Assembly (NCBI GenBank): GCA_024229695.1
Contig: JAAESD010000182.1
Location: 1-56,790 of the forward strand
Source of the DNA: a bacterium
Lineage (GTDB): Bacteria > Krumholzibacteriota > Krumholzibacteriia > LZORAL124-64-63
Direction of reading: 5' to 3'
Length of the DNA stretch: 56,790 nt
The notes under the pieces were generated by a model. That model saw only the letters and a list, made by a program, of their open reading frames with translations, was not told where the DNA came from and ran no database searches. Below are positions 25,760-34,288 of this stretch, in pieces. The translations under genes and the position numbers were made by a program. Position 1 is the stretch's first letter. Each line of letters starts with the position of its first letter.

Positions 25760-28700
25760 CTAATTTTCAAAAGGAGAGAGGAAGTCAGTTTCATTCAGAT
25801 TAACCTCAACAAATTCTACTTCTCCTGATCTGTTGAAAATTTTCTTACTAATATCGCGGTCAAGCTTCACGCCAGTGTATTCTTCTAAAGGCTTATTTTT
25901 AAGTTTCACCTTTATTTTATTAGTAGCTGTATTGCTGGCTTTATATACAACTAATGTTTGGCACACTGTAAATGCCAGTGAATTGGCAGGTAGGTTAGTG
26001 GAGATGTGCTCTCCATTAACATTATAGTATTCGAAATCATATGGTGAATCAAGCAACTCACTTGTTTTTAAAAGGAATGGCCTGAAATATAGATTATCTT
26101 TAATAACTTGAATTCCAAGCTCACCCATACGGGTTAAAACTTCTTCTTTTACCTGACCTGTCATACCTGGTTGTCTGGCTTTACTGTCTGACGGTGTGTG
26201 AGAGTAAGGATCCATCGGAAAGGCGCCGAACTCAATCACATTTTTTTGGAATCCAAGGCCGGACCTTATTTTATAGTATAATTCAACAAGCTTGTTGTAT
26301 GTAGTTTCTGAGGTGCCGTTATCTTTTGATGCCATGGCAATCTCTTGTACTGCAAGTAGTAATTTAGCTACCATATGCCAGTATATGCACCCTATACCTT
26401 CATACCTGTACATGACACCGGATCTGCCGGTGTGCGATTGATGATTGAATACAGTTTCAAATAACTCCAAAACAGCATCTCTTGAGTCTTCAACATCATT
26501 CGCAATTTTTTTGTTTTCCATTAAGGAGTCAAGAACATCTACAAGGTCTGATCTCTTTTGAATGGAACTATTAAAACGGCAGACTCCTAGTGCGTCTCTA
26601 TAAATGAGGGTTGTATCATAAGATGAGAGCAATTTATTAATTAAGGAAATCTGCCGTATATCATGTTCTGGAACTGTGTTCTTTTCCAAGAACCCGGGTA
26701 ATGTCTTTGTGGGGTAAAGAACGAAGCTTTTTTGATCTTTCCTGAATAATTTACTTGAATACATTTTTTCTAACACGTCGATAGATTCTTCAGGTGTCAG
26801 TATGCCAGAGCTTAATACTGCTACTTGTCCTTCCAGCATCAGGGGAAGTCTGACAATCTCAACCTCAGTATACTCTTTTGAATATTCAGGTACATTATAT
26901 GCGTGATAGAGGCCATCTTCTCTACGGTTTGACTTTATGCTATGTCGTGTGAATTCAAGTGCAGTTTTGAAGAGCTTGCTTACTTTTCTGGTATCTATGT
27001 CTGTTTTACCGCTAAATCCATTTTTGTATACTTCTTGTCGATATTCTGAGAAAACTGTTCCAAGCTGATCTTGAAACGTTTTTCTGTCTTCTGCTGAAAA
27101 GTTTGTTTGTATTTTTCCCAAGTTAGAGGTCAAAATAGAATCAATTTTTTCCAGCCATCTATTTACTTCATTAGAAACAGATACTATGGATTCAGGTAGA
27201 TTATCGAGTTGTTTGGAAACAAACTCCAGGTATCGATTAAGATAGCATAGTGTTACAACTGAAGAGCCTCCACCAGCTAATGCATTGTTCGCATCGTTCC
27301 ATTCTGGACGCTGTGTGTTCATCCATATTCCAGCATCAGGAATCAGGTTTGAAATTTTGGATAAAGCTGGGACAAGCAGCTTTTCAAGCATATTTGTCTT
27401 GTAAATAGCACCATCTGAGTCGGTAACAAGCTTACCGTCAGCACCAATTGTTGAGACTCTCTGTGCAACGGCTTTTTCTTTATGGTTGTCGAACAGGATA
27501 GTTTCCTGAGTGTTTTGCAGTAGCTCATTATAAGGCTTTATTATATATGGAACGTCAGCATAGCTAAATATGTTCTGAGTTAACATGCTGTGAAAAGCAG
27601 AGTGATCATACTTGTCAATTGACTCAAGAAGTTTTAAAAGGTAAACAATTTGATGGTCGCCCCAATACCCGATATTGCTCCACGAATCATCTTCATTGAC
27701 AGTCTCCCAATCGATTCCATTTTTTGTAATTCGATAAGGATTGAACCCGTCAATAGTGGAGGCGTTAACAAATATTGTTATTATATTTCGGATAAACCCT
27801 GGGAACGACATAGTCAGAGCTTCCCAGTTCTGAAATATATCTCTCCAGTTTCCTTCATAATATAGAACTCGTTCACCATTATTATTTCTGGATTGGATTG
27901 AGAAAAGATTCCAGGGCCTACTTGGATCACCGTGTCTTCTGCTGAAGTAAAGAGGGAGATACTCATAGCACAATCGCAAGAAATCTTTGTTGTCGCTTGT
28001 TTCTGCTAATTTTACAAGTTTATCAAGTGTTATAGTGCCATTTGACTCAGATATTGTCTTACTGAACTCATCAAAAACAAATTTATTTCTGGCTTGAAGG
28101 AAGGACAGAATATCTCTTGTTGGTATGTTGTAATTGTGGTCGAAAACTCCACCGCGCATATTATTGAATAGTACATTTGCAAAATGATGGCTGGTCGTTT
28201 TTAGTGAGCCGGTCTTCTGGATTCCGTCAGAACTTCCAATATTATTGAGCAGGCTTTTTTCGGCAGCTGATATGCTATCTGTGATCTCGTTATCAAGGTC
28301 TGTGTCAGAACCAATTTTTAACTGCAAATCGGAAATATCTTTATGACTTTGGCCTACATTTGCAATGATTTTCCAGCTTTTTGATTCGCCTGGTTCAAGT
28401 TGCATTTCACCCGATGTTAAATAGTTCCCTCTGGTGCCGTTCAGTGTATTTTTATTTGGTAGTACCTTATTAGTTTTAAACTTATCTATAATATCAATAT
28501 CAAGATGGGTTTTAAATCCTTCAAGCCCACAACACCAGACAGTATTAGCAGTGAGAACTTCCAATGCTTCAGCTTTGTCGGTTATACCTGATGTTAATGA
28601 AAATATTCCTATACCTGTTTCAGGATCAATCTCGGATTTTTTGTAAGCATCGACAAGGTTACTTGAGGTCTGATAGAGCGACAAATCTACACCATGGGGG

Positions 28701-29251
28701 AGAATGTTTCTCAAGCCATCCAGGATTGCAAAATCAATTTTCTTGTTACCGATATTTTTGACTGATGAAGTTTTTACCCATCCAAATTCGTCAGATCCAG
28801 ACCAGCTATATGTAAAAGTAAGGTTATGCTCAATATTTGTTTCTTCAAAAATGACCCTATTGCCAATTGTGTTTTTATATAACTTTCTCTTTAGTTGATG
28901 ATTGTTCCGGTTTGATGTAGTGAAAGGTTTCCAAAGGGTCAGTTTGCCATCATCATCCTTAATGCGAATAAAAGTTATGGGGCCTGTATGGTGATGGGCG
29001 TCGTGAAGTTGGTTAACTGTCAAATAAGGGAAAATGCTTGATTGAGCATCAACTCGACCTGCTGTAAGTCCTCCACTTGATGAAATAAACATCCATAAAT
29101 CGGAGTTACTGGCAAGCGACATAAAAAATGACGGCATCAAGCTATAATTTGATATAACGTAATATTCCTGGTTGCCTCTTATTACAAATTCGCCGCTTGG
29201 CATCACAAATTCATTTGATGTATCTGTAAATTTTTTAGGCTCGGTTTTCAC
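25760..29251 (-). CDS. Cytoplasmic beta-1,3-glucan/oligoglucan phosphorylase, GH149-like
   Basis: 1163 residues, no signal peptide, GTG start with no clear ribosome site, so the start is tentative. The layout is a GH94-clan phosphorylase: an N-terminal beta-sandwich (about 1-330, ending in helix), then an (alpha/alpha)6 barrel with NWRDIFQNWEA, YWGDHQIVYLLKLL and RPEWNDANNA. Asp653 in EWND corresponds to the catalytic Asp of cellobiose phosphorylases. The length far exceeds GH94 (about 800) and fits GH149, whose members phosphorolyse beta-1,3-oligoglucans to glucose 1-phosphate. That fits the locus exactly. GH161 is the main alternative. It is the first gene of a two-gene operon with operator copy 6 in its promoter. 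Confidence 0.8.
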   Translation of the reverse strand: MKTEPKKFTDTSNEFVMPSGEFVIRGNQEYYVISNYSLMPSFFMSLASNSDLWMFISSSGGLTAGRVDAQSSIFPYLTVNQLHDAHHHTGPITFIRIKDDDGKLTLWKPFTTSNRNNHQLKRKLYKNTIGNRVIFEETNIEHNLTFTYSWSGSDEFGWVKTSSVKNIGNKKIDFAILDGLRNILPHGVDLSLYQTSSNLVDAYKKSEIDPETGIGIFSLTSGITDKAEALEVLTANTVWCCGLEGFKTHLDIDIIDKFKTNKVLPNKNTLNGTRGNYLTSGEMQLEPGESKSWKIIANVGQSHKDISDLQLKIGSDTDLDNEITDSISAAEKSLLNNIGSSDGIQKTGSLKTTSHHFANVLFNNMRGGVFDHNYNIPTRDILSFLQARNKFVFDEFSKTISESNGTITLDKLVKLAETSDNKDFLRLCYEYLPLYFSRRHGDPSRPWNLFSIQSRNNNGERVLYYEGNWRDIFQNWEALTMSFPGFIRNIITIFVNASTIDGFNPYRITKNGIDWETVNEDDSWSNIGYWGDHQIVYLLKLLESIDKYDHSAFHSMLTQNIFSYADVPYIIKPYNELLQNTQETILFDNHKEKAVAQRVSTIGADGKLVTDSDGAIYKTNMLEKLLVPALSKISNLIPDAGIWMNTQRPEWNDANNALAGGGSSVVTLCYLNRYLEFVSKQLDNLPESIVSVSNEVNRWLEKIDSILTSNLGKIQTNFSAEDRKTFQDQLGTVFSEYRQEVYKNGFSGKTDIDTRKVSKLFKTALEFTRHSIKSNRREDGLYHAYNVPEYSKEYTEVEIVRLPLMLEGQVAVLSSGILTPEESIDVLEKMYSSKLFRKDQKSFVLYPTKTLPGFLEKNTVPEHDIRQISLINKLLSSYDTTLIYRDALGVCRFNSSIQKRSDLVDVLDSLMENKKIANDVEDSRDAVLELFETVFNHQSHTGRSGVMYRYEGIGCIYWHMVAKLLLAVQEIAMASKDNGTSETTYNKLVELYYKIRSGLGFQKNVIEFGAFPMDPYSHTPSDSKARQPGMTGQVKEEVLTRMGELGIQVIKDNLYFRPFLLKTSELLDSPYDFEYYNVNGEHISTNLPANSLAFTVCQTLVVYKASNTATNKIKVKLKNKPLEEYTGVKLDRDISKKIFNRSGEVEFVEVNLNETDFLSPFEN

Positions 29252-29401
29252 AGTATGAAACTCGTTTCTTTTTATATCAAAATTCTGAAGCGCTTATTTT
29301 TCAGCCACTCTCATAACATGTCTATGGCAGCCAGACTGGAAAAATTACCATTGCTTTATCTTTACTTCTGAGTAGAATAATGAGCTGACAATGATGTTAA
29401 T

Positions 29402-29432
29402 ATTATACACTATGTTCGGACTCCGAACAAAG
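29402..29432. promoter_or_regulatory. Operator copy 6 in the GH149-like/GH1 divergent region
   Basis: Operator 29410-29432: CTATGTTCGG, ACT, CCGAACAAAG, both halves perfect. On the minus strand it fills the spacer between TTGTTC (29430-29425) and a perfect TATAAT (29407-29402). It can also serve the rightward GH1 gene, for which CTGACA (29385-29390) and CACTAT (29408-29413) make a weaker promoter. Confidence 0.8.
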
Positions 29433-29501
29433 CTTTTTTTTAAAATAACCAATAATCTGAGTTGGATTAATGGTTTTTGGGCAACGGGGTAGGTTCAATC
29501 A

Positions 29502-30860
29502 ATGGCTTCATATAAATTTCCGGATGACTTCTTGTGGGGTGTAGCAACATCATCTCAACAAATTGAGGGTGGTCGACATGAAGCTGGGCGCAGCGAGTCA
29601 ATTTGGGATCGCTTTGCATCAATAGCCGGTAATATTGATGATGGTTCTAACCCAGATGTAACATGCGATCATTACAATAGATATCGTGAAGATATTAGGC
29701 TTATGTCAGATCTTGGTGTGGATAGTTATCGTTTTTCAGTATCGTGGCCAAGAATAATTCCTGAAGGAATTGGTGCGGTAAATGAAAAGGGTCTTGATTT
29801 CTATGACTCGCTTGTAGATGAGTTGCTTGAAAATAATATTAAGCCATTTCTTACTTTATATCACTGGGATTTGCCTCAAATTCTTCAAGATAAGGGTGGT
29901 TGGGCAAATCGTGATATAGCAAAATCATTTATCGATTATACTCAAGCTGTAGTGAATAGGCTTGGTGACCGTGTAAAAATGTGGTCAACTCACAACGAGC
30001 CATGGTGTATCACAACTCTTGGTTATGAAGAGGGTCATCATGCGCCAGGTCTCAAAAATCCAGCTGAAGCTTTAAGAGTAGCACACCACTTAATGCTATC
30101 ACATGGTTGGGCTATTGATGTAATACGCCGGGCGTCGGATAAATCAGAAGTTGGTATAGTCCATAATTACTGCCCCGCTTATCCCCACAGTGACAGTCCC
30201 GAAGACCATGATGCTGTACGCTGGTTTGATGGATTTTTTAATCGTTGGTATCTGGAGCCTCTGTATAATGGTAGTTATCCTTTAGATGCAATTGAGGATC
30301 GAGTTAGAGCAGGTCATCTTGAAAGTAGCGAGCTTCCATTTGTTGAAGATGGAGATATGGATATAATATCGTCACCAACTGATTTTCTTGGCCTTAATTA
30401 CTATAGCAGAACAATTATGAAAAAAGACAACTCTGGTAAAGCAGTTGCTGTCCCGGCTGCTCCTAAAGAAGAATTAACCGATATGGGGTGGGAGGTATTC
30501 CCAAAAGGACTTTACGATTCTCTTATTAATGTAAATGAAAAATATCAGCCTAAGAAAATCTACATCGCAGAGAATGGCGCTGCTTTTAGTTATGATGCAG
30601 ACAAAAATGGTGAAATTACAGATTCAAGAAGAATTGCCTATTTTCGAGATCATTTAATGAATGCTCAAAAGGCAATAAAAGCAGGTGTCCCATTGGCAGG
30701 TTACTATGCATGGTCGTTGCTGGATAATTTTGAGTGGGGCTTTGGCTTTGAGAAGAGATTTGGTCTTTATGCTGTAGATCCGGATACACAGAATAGAACT
30801 GCCAAGAAAAGTGCCTCATGGTATAGCGGCACAATCACAAGCAATAGTGTTGAAGATTAA
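29502..30860 (+). CDS. bglA: GH1 beta-glucosidase
   Basis: 452 residues, cytoplasmic (no signal peptide), starting FPDDFLWGVATSSQQIEGG, the usual GH1 N-terminus. Acid/base Glu166 is in THNEPW and nucleophile Glu357 is in YIAENGAA; WSLLDNFEWGFGFEKRFGL is the standard aglycone-side segment. GH1 enzymes release glucose from beta-linked disaccharides and oligosaccharides, here presumably laminaribiose and gentiobiose left by the secreted enzymes. It is divergent from the GH149-like gene across a shared operator and converges on the ROK gene 27 bases later. Confidence 0.95.
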   Translation: MASYKFPDDFLWGVATSSQQIEGGRHEAGRSESIWDRFASIAGNIDDGSNPDVTCDHYNRYREDIRLMSDLGVDSYRFSVSWPRIIPEGIGAVNEKGLDFYDSLVDELLENNIKPFLTLYHWDLPQILQDKGGWANRDIAKSFIDYTQAVVNRLGDRVKMWSTHNEPWCITTLGYEEGHHAPGLKNPAEALRVAHHLMLSHGWAIDVIRRASDKSEVGIVHNYCPAYPHSDSPEDHDAVRWFDGFFNRWYLEPLYNGSYPLDAIEDRVRAGHLESSELPFVEDGDMDIISSPTDFLGLNYYSRTIMKKDNSGKAVAVPAAPKEELTDMGWEVFPKGLYDSLINVNEKYQPKKIYIAENGAAFSYDADKNGEITDSRRIAYFRDHLMNAQKAIKAGVPLAGYYAWSLLDNFEWGFGFEKRFGLYAVDPDTQNRTAKKSASWYSGTITSNSVED

Positions 30861-30887
30861 ATTAAAACTCTTATAACTGAATGTCTG

Positions 30888-32129
30888 TCAGGCGGAAACT
30901 CTGGGAATACGCCTGGAGTCATTAAGTGCTGTTTTAAGAACCATAGTTGAAGCGCCAATTGCTACTGAGTTTGGTCCTAATTCACTTGTTACTATCTCTA
31001 CAGAATCTGCCGAGCTTATTAGAGTGCGTGTTCTTACAGAATCGCGCAAAGGTTCCAGCAAATGATCGCCCAGGTGAGCTAACTCACCGGCAATTACGAC
31101 CAGTGAAGGATTCATAAGATTTATCAGGCCAGCAACTGCTACACCAAGATTCGTTGCAGTTTCCTCAGCAATTATTAATGCCAAAGGATCTCCGGAAATT
31201 GCGGCATCCCACACCAAGCTGATAGTATTGTCTTTGCCAACAAGTGAACTGTCAGGGAAATCGATGCTAAGTTCCTTAACTCTTTCCAGGATTGCATTAC
31301 CGCCAATAATGGTTGCCAGGCATCCATTGAGGCCGCAAATACATTTTTTCCCTTTAGGATCTATCGAGATATGACCTATCTCACCAGCAGTCCCATTGGA
31401 TCCGCGATAAATCTCTCCATTAATTATGTGACCCGAGCCAATTCCAGTTGAAACTTTAATGTATGCAAAATTGTTCTTTTTGCGTCCAAGTCCCCACCAC
31501 TGTTCAGCAATGGCACCAAGATTTGCATCGTTGTCAATCATTACAGGAACATTGAATTGGTCTTCCAGGAAACTGAGTTCCAGTTTTTCACACCAATCAG
31601 GTAAAACTACTTTGGAGATTCTATTAGGATCAGCAGGGTTGATGGGGGTAGGTACTGCGATACCTATTCCCAGAAGAGGTCTCCCATTGCGCGACTTGTG
31701 ATTGAGGCAGTTTTCGCACAAACGGGCTATCAGTTCTCGAGTTCCTTGAGGATCTTTTCTTACAGGATGATCAGCTGACTCTGATCTGATAATATGGCCT
31801 CGAAGATTTGTCATCACGATAACAATATGAGTTCCACTCATTTCAACACCCAGGATAACACATGAGTCATCCTGAAATTCAAGCATAATTGGTCTACGGC
31901 CACCTTTTGAGGGTCCTTCACCAATTTCAGCCACAACTCCCAAAGGCAATATTTCATTGATTATTTCAGAAACTGTAGATCTTGATAAGTTTGCTTTTCT
32001 GGCAATTTCTGCTCGAGACATTTGGTGTTTTTGCCAAATAAGACGCAAAACAGCATCAGCAAGTGGACGTGGCTTATCGGGTCCATCCCTCCTCAGGCCT
32101 TTCCATTGGAGATTTGTTTTATAATTCAT
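30888..32129 (-). CDS. ROK-family transcriptional repressor, probable regulator of the locus
   Basis: 413 residues from ATG at 32129; an upstream TTG would add 12 residues. A winged helix-turn-helix (about 25-85, SRAEIARKANLSRSTVSEII) precedes the ROK sugar-kinase-fold domain. The latter has IDNDANLGA, STGIGSGHIINGEIYRG, GEIGH and the zinc motif CICGLNGC. In ROK repressors sugar binding releases DNA. Its gene lies divergent from the GH16-CBM6 gene, with operator copy 7 between them, so it may also control itself. It is the only regulator in the locus and the natural candidate to bind all seven operators. That link is inferred. Confidence 0.92.
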   Translation of the reverse strand: MNYKTNLQWKGLRRDGPDKPRPLADAVLRLIWQKHQMSRAEIARKANLSRSTVSEIINEILPLGVVAEIGEGPSKGGRRPIMLEFQDDSCVILGVEMSGTHIVIVMTNLRGHIIRSESADHPVRKDPQGTRELIARLCENCLNHKSRNGRPLLGIGIAVPTPINPADPNRISKVVLPDWCEKLELSFLEDQFNVPVMIDNDANLGAIAEQWWGLGRKKNNFAYIKVSTGIGSGHIINGEIYRGSNGTAGEIGHISIDPKGKKCICGLNGCLATIIGGNAILERVKELSIDFPDSSLVGKDNTISLVWDAAISGDPLALIIAEETATNLGVAVAGLINLMNPSLVVIAGELAHLGDHLLEPLRDSVRTRTLISSADSVEIVTSELGPNSVAIGASTMVLKTALNDSRRIPRVSA

Positions 32130-32291
32130 AATCCCATAATCCTTGCTGAAAGGGCATTCTAGCAAATATTTACCAGTCCACCCTAATCAATCATAAAGTA
32201 CTATAATTGGAAAGTTCATACTAACTTAGAAACTAAAATTATCAAGCGGAATATAGATTTTATCTCTAAATAAAACGAAAAATAAAAAAAT

Positions 32292-32322
32292 GATTGTACT
32301 GTTACCGTACAAAGGGTATAAT
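32292..32322 (+). promoter_or_regulatory. Operator copy 7 in the GH16-CBM6 promoter
   Basis: Operator 32292-32314: GATTGTACTG, TTA, CCGTACAAAG; three mismatches in the left half, right half perfect. TTGTAC (32295-32300) and a perfect TATAAT (32317-32322) are 16 bases apart with the operator covering the spacer. Confidence 0.7.
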
Positions 32323-32390
32323 AATAGCTGGTTTTGAGACTTTCTAGCTCTTATGTTCTAACAACAACAAAATTGCAGGTGGCAACTTTC

Positions 32391-34256
32391 ATGAAATTCA
32401 TCATCACATCAACAATCTTATTAGTCGCTTTTTTTATTGGCAGTGCGAGTGCAGATCTATCACTGGTATGGTCAGATGAGTTTAATGGATCCAATTTGAA
32501 CAGTGATAACTGGAATATTGACATTGGAAATGGTTCTGGAGGTTGGGGGAACCAGGAACTTCAATACTACAGGGCTGAAAATGTCTCGGTCTCTGCTGGC
32601 AACCTGGTTCTAACCACCAACGATATACCCTACGGTGGATTTAATTATACATCGGGCAAAGTTCATACAAGAAACAAGCAGTTCTTCAGGTATGGTAGAA
32701 TTGAAATGCGGGCCAAGATTCCTACAGGTGGCGGAATGTGGCCAGCGTTCTGGATGATGCCTCAATTTAGTGTATATGGTGGTTGGGCAGCTAGTGGCGA
32801 GATCGATATTATGGAAGCGGCAAATGCTACAACTTCAATAGGTGGCTCGCTTCACTTTGGTGGCAGTTGGCCTGATAACACCTATACAACCAGCTCTTAC
32901 TCAATGGGTGGCGCGAATTTTGCGGATGAGTTTCATATATATGCCGTCGAGTGGGATGAAGATCAATTTCGCTGGTATGTAGATGATGTTCTTTATGCAA
33001 CAAAATACAGTTGGCAGTGGCATTGCAACAATGCTCCGGAAAATCCACTTGCACCATTTGATCAAGAATTTTATATCATTCTCAATTCTGCAATAGGTGG
33101 TACTTATACAGGATGTTTGAACCCTGGCTGTATTACTGCAAGTCTGCCCCAGGAATATCTTATCGACTATGTCAGAGTATATCAGGAAACCCCAAATATA
33201 TCTCCTGAAGTTGTAATAACATCACCTTCTGAAGGCGATGTTTTATCACCAGGTGACATCACAATAAATGCAACAGCTTCTGATGAGGATGGAATGGTTG
33301 TTACTGTTGAATTTTATGGTGATTCAGTTTACTTGGGATCGGACAGTACAGAGCCATATTCATTCACATGGAATGATGTTGACGATGGTTGTTTTGTGAT
33401 AGAAGCAAAGGCAATTGATGATGCCGGTGGATTTGCAATTGATTCTGTCGACATAACTGTGGGTTCAGGCTGTGGACAGGGACCTTATCATGGAAGCCAA
33501 TTTGTTTTACCTGCTTTAATTCAAGTTGAAGACTTTGATATTGGTGGTCAGTTGGTTTCATACTATGACACTGATGTTGGAAATGCTGGAACACAATACC
33601 GTCCTTCAGAGGATGTCGATCTTGAGGTTTGTCAGGATTCTGGTGGCGGATATAATCTTGGTTGGACCTATGATGGTGAATGGCTGGAGTATAGTGTAAA
33701 TGTCCCGCAGGCTGGTAATTATATAATTAATACTCGTGTATCTTCATTATCAGATGGTGGTGATTTTCATATCGAGTTTAGCGGTATTGATGTTACAGGA
33801 AATATTGAAGTACCAGTTACACATGGTTGGCAAACATGGGAGACAGTCTCAGTTACGGCTGCACTTTCCGCCGGGCCTCAGATTATGAAGTTTGTTTCAG
33901 ATTCAAGTGGCTACAATGTTAACTATTTCGATATTCAGATGGACGTAACTGCAGTACTGCCAGAGTTACATATTGGTAAGTTTGACCTGTTGCCTTGTTA
34001 TCCAAATCCATTCAACCCATCGACGAAAATAAGATATGATATCTTCGAACCATCTGTTATCAATCTGCATGTTTATGATGTTAATGGTAAGTTGGTTAAA
34101 GCTCTTATTAATAGTGAGCTAATGGATGTCGGGTCTTACGAAGCTAATTGGAATGGTACTTATGACTCTGGCCATATTGCAGCAGCCGGAGCATATTTTT
34201 GCAAGATTGATAATGGTGAATATCAGGACACGATAAGAATGATTCTGGTCAAATAG
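32391..34256 (+). CDS. Secreted GH16 laminarinase with Ig-like, CBM6 and sorting domains
   Basis: 621 residues from ATG after GCAGGTGGCAACTTTC. The signal peptide ends at SASA (residue 21). The GH16 domain (about 22-275) has SGEIDIMEAA with Glu137, Asp139 and Glu142, WPAFWMMP, and ends YLIDYVRVYQE. A bacterial Ig-like domain (about 282-368, SPSEGDVLSPGDITINATASD) follows, then a CBM6 (about 375-525, YDGEWLEYSVNVPQAGNY and HGWQTWETVSV). CBM6 modules bind beta-1,3-glucan chain ends or internal segments. A YPNPFNP sorting domain closes the protein. It is the best equipped of the three GH16 enzymes for attacking insoluble polymer. Confidence 0.94.
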   Translation: MKFIITSTILLVAFFIGSASADLSLVWSDEFNGSNLNSDNWNIDIGNGSGGWGNQELQYYRAENVSVSAGNLVLTTNDIPYGGFNYTSGKVHTRNKQFFRYGRIEMRAKIPTGGGMWPAFWMMPQFSVYGGWAASGEIDIMEAANATTSIGGSLHFGGSWPDNTYTTSSYSMGGANFADEFHIYAVEWDEDQFRWYVDDVLYATKYSWQWHCNNAPENPLAPFDQEFYIILNSAIGGTYTGCLNPGCITASLPQEYLIDYVRVYQETPNISPEVVITSPSEGDVLSPGDITINATASDEDGMVVTVEFYGDSVYLGSDSTEPYSFTWNDVDDGCFVIEAKAIDDAGGFAIDSVDITVGSGCGQGPYHGSQFVLPALIQVEDFDIGGQLVSYYDTDVGNAGTQYRPSEDVDLEVCQDSGGGYNLGWTYDGEWLEYSVNVPQAGNYIINTRVSSLSDGGDFHIEFSGIDVTGNIEVPVTHGWQTWETVSVTAALSAGPQIMKFVSDSSGYNVNYFDIQMDVTAVLPELHIGKFDLLPCYPNPFNPSTKIRYDIFEPSVINLHVYDVNGKLVKALINSELMDVGSYEANWNGTYDSGHIAAAGAYFCKIDNGEYQDTIRMILVK

Positions 34257-34278
34257 AGTGTTTTCTATTTGACCAGAA
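34243..34278. terminator. 15-bp perfect inverted repeat overlapping the GH16 stop codon
   Basis: Arms TTCTGGTCAAATAGA (34243-34257) and TCTATTTGACCAGAA (34264-34278) around GTGTTT. The left arm contains the last codons and the TAG of the GH16-CBM6 gene. It lies 10 bases from the convergent GH17 stop. No long T-run follows, so it may act as a bidirectional end structure. Confidence 0.6.
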
Positions 34279-34288
34279 ATTCAGGCAA

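Noticed and set aside
25760..29251. Ordinary GH94 cellobiose phosphorylase
   Set aside because: The length (1163 against about 800) and the beta-1,3-glucan neighbours fit GH149 better, although the catalytic EWND resembles GH94.
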